Assembly: GCA_017428945.1 (NCBI GenBank)
Contig: JAFRPW010000006.1
Coordinates: forward strand, 122,136 to 186,135
DNA from: Bacteroidales bacterium
Lineage (GTDB): Bacteria > Bacteroidota > Bacteroidia > Bacteroidales > UBA932
Direction: 5' to 3'
Length of the DNA: 64,000 nucleotides
Positions 42,083 through 50,109 of the stretch are shown here, piece by piece. The position numbers and the translations under genes were made by a program. The notes below the pieces were generated by a model. The model saw only the letters and a list, made by a program, of their open reading frames with translations. It had not been told where the DNA came from and made no database searches. The stretch's first letter is position 1, and every line of letters starts with the position of its first letter.

Positions 42083-43251
42083 TGAAACAAATACTTATAA
42101 CTATCCTTGCCCTGCTTCCGTTGATGAGCGGATGCAAGAAGCCGGACGGCCCCGGCAAAGAGCCGGAGAACAACCAGCCGGTTACCCTGACACTTGCCGA
42201 CCCGGAAGCCACTCCCGAGACCAAGGCCCTCTATTCCAACCTCTGGGCCCTCAGGGAAAAGGGCTGGATGTTCGGCCACCACGACGACCTCATGTACGGC
42301 CGAAAGTGGTACGGGGACCAGGGCGGATCGGACACCAAGGCCGTGTGCGGGGACTACCCCGGCGTCTACAGCCTTGACTTCTCCACCTTCATGGACGACA
42401 GGGCGGAGAGCAGTGCCGACGAGAACGCCCTCCGTCTCAAATGCATGAAGGAGGCCTACGACAGGGGCATGGTGATAATTGCCTGCATGCACCTCAACAA
42501 CCCCCTCACGGGCGGCGACGCGTGGGACAACTCTGACACCCATGTAGTAGAGGAGATCCTCAAGACAGGCAGCGACACCCAGGTTAAATTCAACCTCTGG
42601 CTGGACCGCCTTGCCTCCATGGCAAAGGGGCTCAAGGGCAGCGACGGCAAGAACATTCCCGTCATTATGCGTCCCTTCCACGAGCACACCCAGACCTGGA
42701 GCTGGTGGAGCACAAGATGCACTACGGAAAAGCAGTTCAAGGACCTCTGGCACTATTTCGTAGACTATCTGAAGGCCGCAGGCGTACACAACTTCATATA
42801 TGCCATATCGCCCCAGATGGACTCAAAGAAGGTAGAGAGCGACTTCCTCTTCCGCTGGCCCGGGGACGATTATGTGGACTTCATTGGCATGGACTGCTAC
42901 CAGGGCATAAACAACAACGTTTTCGTGAACAACCTCAAGGTCCTGTCAAAGCTTTCAGGGGACAAGAAAAAGCCCGCGGGGGTAACTGAAACGGGGGTTG
43001 AGGGGTTCAAGAACGAAGACTACTGGATAACCAACATCGCCGCCCCCATGGCAGGCCGCAAGATGAGCCTCCTGGTTACATGGCGCAATAAATACGTTGG
43101 CATGAACGAGCAGGACACCCACTTCTTCTCCGTGTTCCCCGGACATGTATCCGTGAACAGTTTCCTGGAGATGTACGGGCGCCCGGATACCTTCTTCTGT
43201 GCCGACCTCCCGGACATGTATAAAATGGCAGAAAACATAACTGTACTATAG
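42079..43251 (+). CDS. GH26 endo-beta-1,4-mannanase, lipoprotein (tandem paralogue)
   Basis: This 390-residue paralogue aligns along its full length with the preceding gene product: KGWMFGHHDDLMYGRKW, HLNNPLTGGDAWDNS, acid/base Glu202 in IMRPFHEHTQTWSWWS, MDCYQGINNNVFVNNLK and nucleophile Glu304 in GVTETGVEG, with the same C-terminal MYGRPDTFFCADLPDMYKMAENI. The lipobox is PLMSGC (Cys19). Its ATG overlaps the stop of the first copy. The loops around the active site differ (HQND against HHDD, HMHEWSWWG against HTQTWSWWS), consistent with different subsite preferences after duplication. The next gene starts one base after its stop. Confidence 0.92.
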   Translation: MMKQILITILALLPLMSGCKKPDGPGKEPENNQPVTLTLADPEATPETKALYSNLWALREKGWMFGHHDDLMYGRKWYGDQGGSDTKAVCGDYPGVYSLDFSTFMDDRAESSADENALRLKCMKEAYDRGMVIIACMHLNNPLTGGDAWDNSDTHVVEEILKTGSDTQVKFNLWLDRLASMAKGLKGSDGKNIPVIMRPFHEHTQTWSWWSTRCTTEKQFKDLWHYFVDYLKAAGVHNFIYAISPQMDSKKVESDFLFRWPGDDYVDFIGMDCYQGINNNVFVNNLKVLSKLSGDKKKPAGVTETGVEGFKNEDYWITNIAAPMAGRKMSLLVTWRNKYVGMNEQDTHFFSVFPGHVSVNSFLEMYGRPDTFFCADLPDMYKMAENITVL

Positions 43252-43252
43252 A

Positions 43253-44695
43253 ATGAAAAGAGCACTGATAATTCTTTCCGCATTGCTTCTGACGGCATCA
43301 GTGTATGCCCAGCACCTTCGTCTCCCCCACATTTTCTCCGACCACGCCGTGCTCCAGCGCGAGAGCACCGTGCCCGTCTGGGGCTGGGGAGAACCCGGTA
43401 AAATTGTTTACATTACCGCTACCTGGAACTTCAGGTCGGTCAAGACCACGGTTGCCGATGACGGTACCTGGCGTGTTGACCTTGAAACCGGCAAGGCCGG
43501 CGGACCCTACGTCGTCCGCGTAAGCTGCGGCAAGGAGTCCCTTGTCATGGAGGACGTGATGCTTGGCGAGGTGTGGGTATGCAGCGGCCAGTCCAACATG
43601 GACATGCCCGTCGGCGGCTACGGCTTCCAGCAGGTTGAGGGCTCACGTGACGCTATCCTGGACGCCCCGGAAACCGCATCGGCCATACGTGTTTTCAAGA
43701 TTACCACCCCTTGCTGCACAGAGCCTCAGGACGATGTTGACGCCCAGTGGAAGTACTCCGGCCCGGGCGTGACGGCCGGTGTGTCCGCCGTTGGCTATTT
43801 CTTTGCCAGGAGGCTCACAAAGGCGCTTGGCGTGCCCGTGGGCATCATAGTCAACGCATGGGGAGGCAGCCGCATAGAGCCCTGGATGACCAGGGAGGCC
43901 ATAGAGGGTTCCGGGATATCGGCACAGGAGCTGGCGGAAATAGATGCCCTGGAGGAACACCCCGAATGGCCCAGGAATCCGGAACTCATCTGGAACGGCC
44001 GCATGAAACCCATTGCCGGCTATGGTGCAAAGGGCTTCCTGTGGTATCAGGGCTGTGCCAACATAGGTCAGGGGTGCTACGACAAGCTACAGACCGCAAT
44101 GGTCAAGCTTTGGAGGGACCAGTGGGGCCGCGGAGACATGCCTTTCATCTATGCTCTCCTTGCCCCGTACAGCCACGGGGACTCCAACGGCCGCTGGCGT
44201 CCGCAGTTTGTGCGCACCCAGATCAGCGCCATGAAAACCACGCCTAACGCCTATGCTGTATGTCTTGAAACCCTTGGTGACGAGGGCACCATCCATCCGT
44301 CCAGAAAGCGCGAGGTGGCGGACATGATGTTCATGAGGGCATATACCTCTGCCTATGGGGAGTATGCCGGCATGCCGGTGGATTATCCGGAGCCACAGAC
44401 CATCGACTATCTGGACGACGGCCGGGTACGGATAACCTTTTCCAACGTCTGGTCCAACCTCATGTCCATAACCGCACGGGATATCGTGGGGTTTGAACTT
44501 GCCGGCAGCGACAAGGTTTTCCACCTTGCCAAGGCAGAGGTGGACTGGGACGGCCAGACCGTCTTCGTAAAGTGTGACGATGTTCCCAACCCCGTTGCCG
44601 TCCGCTATGCCTTCCGTAACTATATGGGCGCCAATTTACAGACCACCTACGGCCTTCCCGTGCCTCCTTTCCGTACCGACGATTGGCCGCTCTAA
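43253..44695 (+). CDS. SASA-family (sialate O-acetylesterase-like) carbohydrate acetylesterase
   Basis: The 480-residue exported protein (signal MKRALIILSALLLTASVYAQ) matches SASA-type SGNH hydrolases: IFSDHAVLQRESTVPVWGWGEPG near the N-terminus, the serine block VWVCSGQSNMDMPVGG, GVPVGIIVNAWGGSRIEPWM, and FLWYQGCANIGQ with the conserved WYQG. The partner His is less sure and may lie in LGDEGTIHPSRKREVADMMF. In a mannan locus its likely job is removing acetyl groups from mannose residues so that GH26 enzymes can act, as known for mannan esterases of related loci. It lies one base after GH26b and 12 nt before the next esterase. Confidence 0.85.
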   Translation: MKRALIILSALLLTASVYAQHLRLPHIFSDHAVLQRESTVPVWGWGEPGKIVYITATWNFRSVKTTVADDGTWRVDLETGKAGGPYVVRVSCGKESLVMEDVMLGEVWVCSGQSNMDMPVGGYGFQQVEGSRDAILDAPETASAIRVFKITTPCCTEPQDDVDAQWKYSGPGVTAGVSAVGYFFARRLTKALGVPVGIIVNAWGGSRIEPWMTREAIEGSGISAQELAEIDALEEHPEWPRNPELIWNGRMKPIAGYGAKGFLWYQGCANIGQGCYDKLQTAMVKLWRDQWGRGDMPFIYALLAPYSHGDSNGRWRPQFVRTQISAMKTTPNAYAVCLETLGDEGTIHPSRKREVADMMFMRAYTSAYGEYAGMPVDYPEPQTIDYLDDGRVRITFSNVWSNLMSITARDIVGFELAGSDKVFHLAKAEVDWDGQTVFVKCDDVPNPVAVRYAFRNYMGANLQTTYGLPVPPFRTDDWPL

Positions 44696-44707
44696 ACATA
44701 TCGTACC

Positions 44708-46282
44708 ATGAAAAGACTCACGCTGACCCTTCTTGCGGCCGTATTCGCCATCGGCCTTGATGCCCAGACTTACAGGACCGTCAGGGACATAAGCTACCTC
44801 CATGCTCCGGACACCCTGAAGATTCTGGCCATAGGCAACTCCTTCTCCGAGGACGCCATCGAGAATAACCTCTGGGAGCTCCTTGACGCCGCCGGCATCC
44901 CGGCCGTGGTGGCCAACCTCTACATTGGCGGATGCACCCTGGAAAGGCACTACAACAATATTGTGGCCGATGCCCCAGAGTACCGCTACCGCAAGGTGGT
45001 GGACGGCAAGACCGCCGAGCGCTGGGGCGTACGCATCTCCGATGCCCTCCGGGAGGAACAATGGACCCACGTGAGCCTGCAGCAGGCCAGCGGCGTTTCC
45101 GGCTTTTACGCCACGTACGATCCCTACCTGACGGAGCTTATCAAGTATGTGAAGGGCTTCTGCTCGCCGCAGTTTATCTTCCACCAGACCTGGGCCTATT
45201 CCAAGGACTCCGACCACGGCGCCTTCCCCATGTACGGAAAGGACCAGATGAATATGTACAATTTCATCATGAACGCCGTCCGGGAGGCCTTGAAGGACCA
45301 TCCGGAGATAAGCATCGTAGTGCCCAGCGGAACCGCCGTCCAGAACGCCAGGACCTCTTTCCTTGGGGACTCCATGAACCGCGACGGCTTCCATCTGGAT
45401 TTCTCTTATGGCCGATACACCGCCGCCTGCACCTGGTTTGCCGCCCTTACCGGCCTACGCGCATCGGACAACTCCTGGAAGCCGGAAAAGGTGGACCTGG
45501 AGACCGCCAGGGTATGCCGAAAAGCCGCAGACCTGGCTTTTGACCAGCCTTTCAAGGTGTCCGATATAAGCACGCCCCTGAAACTGCAGACCGCCGCACA
45601 GTACCGCCAGGAGCGCTGCAAGCTGGATATATATTATCCCAAGACGCGGAAGCCTTTCAAGACCCTTGTGTGGTTCCATGGAGGCGGCCTTACGGAAGGC
45701 AGCAAGTACTTCCCGGAGCAGCTCATGAAAAAGGGTATTGCCGTTGTTGCAGTCAATTACCGCCTGTCGCCTATGGCCAAGAGCCCAGCAGCCGTTCAGG
45801 ATGCCGCCACAGCCGTGGCCTGGGTGTTCAAGCATATAGCGGAGTATGGCGGAGACCCGTCGCAGGTATATGTCTCCGGCCATTCCGCCGGCGGCTACCA
45901 GGCCCTCATGCTTGCCCTTGACAAGCAGTGGCTGGCTGCGGAAGGAATTGACGCTGACGCAGTTGCGGCCTATTACCCAATAAGTGGCCAGACCGCCACG
46001 CACTTCTCCATCCGCTCGGAGCGCGGCATATCGTTCACCACGCCAGTAGTGGACTGCATGGCTCCGCTTGGGAACGTGCGCAAACTTGGCACCCGGCTCA
46101 TTCTTTTCACCGGCGAGCGCTCCCGAGAAATGATGGCCCGCTACGAGGAGAACCTCTATCTTAAATCCGTCCTTGAAGGCATCGGCAATCCGGAGATTCC
46201 CATCTACGAGTTCCCCGGCACGGACCACGGCACCGTCCTTACTCCGGCGTTTGAGGTGATTCTGAAGGATATGGGGCAGTAA
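44708..46282 (+). CDS. Two-domain esterase: DUF4886 SGNH-like domain fused to alpha/beta hydrolase
   Basis: The 524-residue exported protein (signal ending FAIGLDAQ) joins two hydrolase folds. Residues about 35-270 are DUF4886/SGNH-like: ILAIGNSFSEDA (Ser45), LYIGGCTLERHYNN, HVSLQQASGVSG and DGFHLDFSYGRYTAA with a likely catalytic D..H. Residues about 290-524 are a carboxylesterase-type domain: LVWFHGGGLTEG (oxyanion hole), YVSGHSAGGYQALML (nucleophile Ser near 393) and FPGTDHGTVL (His). Two separate Ser-His sites in one chain suggest removal of acyl groups at different positions of acetylated mannan. It is the last gene of the PUL operon. Confidence 0.8.
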   Translation: MKRLTLTLLAAVFAIGLDAQTYRTVRDISYLHAPDTLKILAIGNSFSEDAIENNLWELLDAAGIPAVVANLYIGGCTLERHYNNIVADAPEYRYRKVVDGKTAERWGVRISDALREEQWTHVSLQQASGVSGFYATYDPYLTELIKYVKGFCSPQFIFHQTWAYSKDSDHGAFPMYGKDQMNMYNFIMNAVREALKDHPEISIVVPSGTAVQNARTSFLGDSMNRDGFHLDFSYGRYTAACTWFAALTGLRASDNSWKPEKVDLETARVCRKAADLAFDQPFKVSDISTPLKLQTAAQYRQERCKLDIYYPKTRKPFKTLVWFHGGGLTEGSKYFPEQLMKKGIAVVAVNYRLSPMAKSPAAVQDAATAVAWVFKHIAEYGGDPSQVYVSGHSAGGYQALMLALDKQWLAAEGIDADAVAAYYPISGQTATHFSIRSERGISFTTPVVDCMAPLGNVRKLGTRLILFTGERSREMMARYEENLYLKSVLEGIGNPEIPIYEFPGTDHGTVLTPAFEVILKDMGQ

Positions 46283-46299
46283 CCACCCCTCTCCTCCGC

Positions 46300-46468
46300 C
46301 CTTTTCCCGTCATCCCCGACCCGATCGGGGATCTCATCCACCAAAATGGCGTTTTTGGTGGACAAGTTGCCGTTTTGACCAGTTTGTCCACGGATTTGGC
46401 GTTTTTGGTGGACAAGTTGGGGGTTTGGCCAGTTTGTCCACGGAAATGGGGTGTTTTGGTGGATGGGT
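46300..46468 (+). repeat. Family B multi-hairpin repeat, copy B1
   Basis: Units of about 50 bp repeat GTTTTTGGTGGACAAGTT (46351, 46401) and contain GTGGACAA..TTGTCCAC hairpins. The tandem part is bounded by CATCCACCAAAA (46335-46346) and TTTTGGTGGATG (46454-46465), a perfect 12-bp inverted repeat, and preceded by CCCCGACCCGATCGGGG. The reverse complement of copy B2 matches it along its length. It fills the gap between the PUL and the EF-G2 gene. Confidence 0.85.
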
Positions 46469-46472
46469 TAAC

Positions 46473-46508
46473 AAAAAAACCGGCACTCGTTGAAAGGGCG
46501 CCGGTTTT
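46473..46508 (-). terminator. Rho-independent terminator of the EF-G2-like gene
   Basis: On the minus strand, AAAACCGGC and GCCGGTTTT flank a 15-nt loop and the stem is followed by a run of T. It lies 18 nt beyond the stop at 46527. Confidence 0.8.
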
Positions 46509-46526
46509 GCGTTGCTGCAGGGTTGC

Positions 46527-48665
46527 TTAGTCCTCTTCCTGCTCCTGGGCGGCGTATTCCGCGAGGAGTTTGGTCTGGACTTCGGCGGGAACCTGGACGT
46601 ACTCTGCGAACTTCATCTGGAAGGTTGCGCTGCCACCGGTGAGGGAGCTCAGGATGGTGGAGTAGCGGTAGAGTTCTGCCAGAGGAACGCGGGCGTGAAG
46701 AACGGTGAAGCCCTTCTCCATATCCTGGTTCATGATCATGCCACGACGGGTGTTGAGGTCGGACATGCAGGGGCCTACATACTCGTTGGGGGTGAAGATG
46801 TCCACGTTGTAGATGGGCTCCAGGATCTTGGGACCTGCCTGGCGGAATGCTTCCTTGAAGGCGTTGCGGCCGGCGATGATGAAGGCGATTTCCTTGGAGT
46901 CTACCGGGTGCATCTTACCGTCGTAAACATAGACGCGGATGTCACGGGCGTAGGAACCGGTGAGAGGGCCTTCCTCCATTTTGCTCTTGATACCCTTGAG
47001 GATAGCGGGCATGAAGGAGAGGTCGATGGAACCGCCAACCACGCAGTTGTAGAATTCCAGCTTGCCACCCCATTCGAGGTCTGTGATGTCCTGGCTCTTG
47101 AAGTTGAAGATGACATCCTTGCCGTCGATCTTGAAGTTCTTGGGAGCTTCCTGACCTTCAACGTAAGGGCAAACCAGCAGATGTACCTCACCAAACTGGC
47201 CGGCGCCGCCGGACTGCTTCTTGTGACGGTACTGTGCTGTTGCAATCTTGGTGATGGTCTCACGGTAGGGAACCTTGGGAGCGTAGAGCTCGATGTTCTG
47301 CTTGAACTCGTTGTTCACTCTCCACTTCACGTAGTTGATGTGCTGCTCGCCCATACCGGAAAGGATGGTCTGGCGGAGTTCCTTGGAGTACTCTACGGTG
47401 ATGGTGGGATCCTGTGCCGCAATCTTGTTGAGGGCGTCGCCAACCTTGGCTTCGTCGTTCTTGTCAACTGCCTTGACGGCGGTGCGGTACTTGGCATCCG
47501 GGAATACCATGTGCTTGATGGCGTCTACACCGTTCTGGGCAAGGGTAACGTCCGTCTTACCGGCCTTGAGCTTCATGACGCAGCCGATGTCGCCGGCGCT
47601 GATGGAGGAAACCTTTTCCTTCTTGGCTCCTGCTACGGCGTAGATGGCGCTGAGGCGCTCTCCGTTGCCGGTTTCAGGGTTCACAAGGTCTGCACCTTCG
47701 TTGAGGGTGCCGCTCATAACCTTGAAGTAGGAAACGTCACCGAGGTGCTGCTCTACGCTGGTCTTGAAGATGAACAGGGCTGTGGGGCCGGCGGGGTCGC
47801 ACTTGAGGGTGCCGCCTTCCACGGTGGGTTCTTCCTTTCCTTCCGGTGAAGGAACCACGTTCACGATGAACTCCATGAGGCGCTTTACGCCAACGTTCTC
47901 CTTTGCCGCAGTGCAGAATACGGGGATGGTTTCTCCCTTTACCAGACCAGCACGGAGACCTTCACGGATTTCGTCGGTGGTGAGCTCCATGGTCTCGAAG
48001 AACTTCTCCATGAGTTCGTCGGAGCCTTCTGCAGCCTTTTCCATGAGTTCTGCGCGGAGTTCTTCGGCCTCGTCTGCGTATGCGGCGGGGATTTCAAGCT
48101 CCTCGTTCTTCTTGTTGTAGAACTTCATGGTTATGACATCCACAAAGCCTTCCAGGCCAACACCGGGGTTCACAGGGAACTGGCAGATAACAGCCTTCTT
48201 GCCGAACTCTTCTGCGATGGCGTTACGCACGCCGTCCCAGTTTGCCTTGTCGTGGTCCAGCTGGTTCACGGCGATGATCATGGGGACGCTGTACTGGTCT
48301 GCATAGCGGGCGAAAAGGGTGGTGCCCACCTCGATGCCGGCAGTACCGTTCATGACCATCACGGCAGCCTCAACCACCTTGAAAGCGGAGAGAGCGCCGC
48401 CGGAGAAATCGTCAGAACCGGGGGCGTCGATGAAGTTGATCTTGCAGCCGCCGAACTCTGCGTACAGAGGGGTTGCGTTGATGGACTTCTGGTTGGTCTG
48501 CTCGAATTCGGTGTTGTCGGAGACGGTGTTCTTGTCTTCTACGGAACCGCGGCGGTCGATGACCTTGCCTTCGAAAAGCATAGCCTCTGAAAGGGTGGTC
48601 TTACCGCTGCGGGGAGCGCCAATCAAGACAACATTGCGGATGTTTTTGGTTGTGTAAGTTTTCAT
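46527..48665 (-). CDS. EF-G paralogue (EF-G2-like translation factor, altered GTPase site)
   Basis: The 712-residue protein has all five EF-G domains, including VHLLVCPY and GSYARDIRVYVYDGKMHPVDS in domain IV and LNTRRGMIM in domain V. The GTPase motifs are non-canonical: P-loop GAPRSGKT (16-23), switch I reads SINATPLY, G3 is DAPGSDDF (80-87) with Ser84 where EF-G has the catalytic His of DTPGH, and G4 is NQLD. Bacteroides is known to carry an EF-G2 that supports translation without GTP hydrolysis during carbon starvation and gut colonisation; I infer this is its counterpart. A canonical fusA is not in the window. Inverted family B repeats flank the gene. Confidence 0.85.
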   Translation of the reverse strand: MKTYTTKNIRNVVLIGAPRSGKTTLSEAMLFEGKVIDRRGSVEDKNTVSDNTEFEQTNQKSINATPLYAEFGGCKINFIDAPGSDDFSGGALSAFKVVEAAVMVMNGTAGIEVGTTLFARYADQYSVPMIIAVNQLDHDKANWDGVRNAIAEEFGKKAVICQFPVNPGVGLEGFVDVITMKFYNKKNEELEIPAAYADEAEELRAELMEKAAEGSDELMEKFFETMELTTDEIREGLRAGLVKGETIPVFCTAAKENVGVKRLMEFIVNVVPSPEGKEEPTVEGGTLKCDPAGPTALFIFKTSVEQHLGDVSYFKVMSGTLNEGADLVNPETGNGERLSAIYAVAGAKKEKVSSISAGDIGCVMKLKAGKTDVTLAQNGVDAIKHMVFPDAKYRTAVKAVDKNDEAKVGDALNKIAAQDPTITVEYSKELRQTILSGMGEQHINYVKWRVNNEFKQNIELYAPKVPYRETITKIATAQYRHKKQSGGAGQFGEVHLLVCPYVEGQEAPKNFKIDGKDVIFNFKSQDITDLEWGGKLEFYNCVVGGSIDLSFMPAILKGIKSKMEEGPLTGSYARDIRVYVYDGKMHPVDSKEIAFIIAGRNAFKEAFRQAGPKILEPIYNVDIFTPNEYVGPCMSDLNTRRGMIMNQDMEKGFTVLHARVPLAELYRYSTILSSLTGGSATFQMKFAEYVQVPAEVQTKLLAEYAAQEQEED

Positions 48666-48705
48666 TGTAAATTATTGTGTTTTTGCGATTATATGCGTAA
48701 GTCCG

Positions 48706-48713
48706 CAAATATA
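48706..48713 (-). promoter_or_regulatory. -7 box of the EF-G2-like gene
   Basis: TATATTTG on the minus strand ends 40 nt before the ATG at 48665. An ATTG 19 bp upstream (48736-48733) is a near match to the -33 TTTG. Confidence 0.55.
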
Positions 48714-48750
48714 GTGATTTTTCGGGGAATTACAATGAATTAGCCTATGG

Positions 48751-48938
48751 CTATCCACCAAAAACGGCAACTTGTCCACCAAAACCCGGCATTTCCGTGG
48801 ACAAACTGGCCAAAACCCCAACTTATCCACCAAAAACGCCAAATCGGTGGACAAACCCGGCAAAACGGCAACTTGTCCACCAAAAACGCCATTTCGGTGG
48901 ATGAGATCCCAGATCAGGTCGGGGATGACGGGAAAAGG
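48751..48938 (-). repeat. Family B multi-hairpin repeat, copy B2 (inverted relative to B1)
   Basis: CAACTT(G/A)TCCACCAAAA recurs at 48768, 48819 and 48869, a period of 50-51 bp. Each unit carries TTGTCCACC paired with GGTGGACAA or a close variant. The right end carries CCCAGATCAGGTCGGGG, matching the B1 outer palindrome. Together B1 and B2 form an inverted pair around the EF-G2 gene. No gene is seen in 48666-48954. Confidence 0.85.
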
Positions 48939-48954
48939 ATGGAGGAGGGGGGGG

Positions 48955-50109
48955 CTACACCGTAGCGAAGCAGAGTTTGTGGCCCTCGAGGGCGGAGGAG
49001 AGGGTGGCCAGGGGTTCGCGGCCGGAGGAGATGGCGGCGAAGAAGTCTTCCACCAGGGTGCGGTCTGCGCCGGCGTGGAGGGGAAGGCCTCCGAGGTGGG
49101 AGTAGTCCTCGCGGATGAGCCCGGGAACCACGATGTGCCCGCCATCGGCCTCAAGCGTAGCTTTGGTGCCGCGGATGACGGTGGTGCGGCCTTCCTGCAT
49201 GGAGGTGCCCTCGAGGTGCATGTTCAGGCGAACCTCCGTGGAGAGGACGGCCTCTACGTCCTGGGTGTCGAAGACATTGTTGTCGCAGCGGTACACGCAG
49301 CGGCCGTAGCGGCCATGGGCAAGCTCAGAGTCAATCACTTCTTCAAATGTGCTTCCGGAAGGGATGTCAAAGCCGTCAACCCACTCACGACGCTCTTTAT
49401 AAAGCTTCACGGCAGAATACGGGCAGTCCGCAACTGGACACTCCACGCAGCGTGCCGTTGCGCCATAAGGGGCGCGGTCCGTGCGGAACTTGCGGATGAG
49501 GCCGGAGCTATGGCCCTCAACCACGGACCCGCCGGACAGCCACATCAGGAAATCTGCATCGTGGCAGCATTTGGAGAGAAAAATGGGGCCGGCATCCTCT
49601 ACCCTGGACCACAGCCCGCGCACAAAGGTATGCGCCATCCTGTCCGGGCCTATATGCTCCGTGTGGTCAATTTCCACGATGTCTCCCAGCAGGCCGCTTT
49701 CCACAATTTCCTTGATGCGCCGGAAGTATGGATGGAAGCGCATCTCCAGGCAGACGCCAACCTGCACTCCCTGGGAGAGCGAAGCTTCCAGAAGGGACAT
49801 ATATTCCGGAAGCGTCTGTGCCACAGGCTTTTCCAGAAGCACATGGCAGCCGTGGCGAACAGCCTCGAGAGCTACCGGAACATGAAGCTTGTCCGGCGTG
49901 GCAACAATTACCGCCTGTATGCCGCGCGGCTTGGAAAAGAACTCCTCTACGGAAGTAAAGCACCCCTGAGGAGGAACGCCGCAGGCGGCTGCGGCAGAAG
50001 AAAGCCTCAGAGGCTCAGGCTCCACTATATAAGCGACATGTACCTCTCCCGGAATACAGGAGAGGTACTTTCGTGCGCGGTTGCCTGCGCCTATGACGGC
50101 TATGTCCAT
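48955..50109 (-). CDS. Gfo/Idh/MocA-family oxidoreductase
   Basis: The 384-residue cytoplasmic protein has a Rossmann start (MDIAVIGAGNRARKYL), IVATPDKLHVPVALEAVRHGCHVLLEKPVA with the conserved EKP, and CLEMRFHPYFRRIKEIVESGLLGDIVEI leading to the C-terminal alpha/beta substrate domain (SKCCHDADFLMWL with the catalytic H..D). Residues around 240 hold CVECPVADCPYSA, a CX2CX4C cluster seen in a subset of the family, possibly structural metal binding. The substrate is probably a sugar or amino sugar. Its ATG overlaps the nagB stop (TGATG), so it is coupled to glucosamine-6-phosphate catabolism. Confidence 0.85.
   Translation of the reverse strand: MDIAVIGAGNRARKYLSCIPGEVHVAYIVEPEPLRLSSAAAACGVPPQGCFTSVEEFFSKPRGIQAVIVATPDKLHVPVALEAVRHGCHVLLEKPVAQTLPEYMSLLEASLSQGVQVGVCLEMRFHPYFRRIKEIVESGLLGDIVEIDHTEHIGPDRMAHTFVRGLWSRVEDAGPIFLSKCCHDADFLMWLSGGSVVEGHSSGLIRKFRTDRAPYGATARCVECPVADCPYSAVKLYKERREWVDGFDIPSGSTFEEVIDSELAHGRYGRCVYRCDNNVFDTQDVEAVLSTEVRLNMHLEGTSMQEGRTTVIRGTKATLEADGGHIVVPGLIREDYSHLGGLPLHAGADRTLVEDFFAAISSGREPLATLSSALEGHKLCFATV

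Noticed and set aside
46512-47849. 445-residue open frame antisense to the EF-G2-like gene
   Set aside because: Runs through the terminator and opposite a conserved gene; no domain.
48751-48938. CRISPR-like array
   Set aside because: The 50-bp units repeat throughout, contain their own inverted repeats and leave no unique spacers; no cas genes are present.
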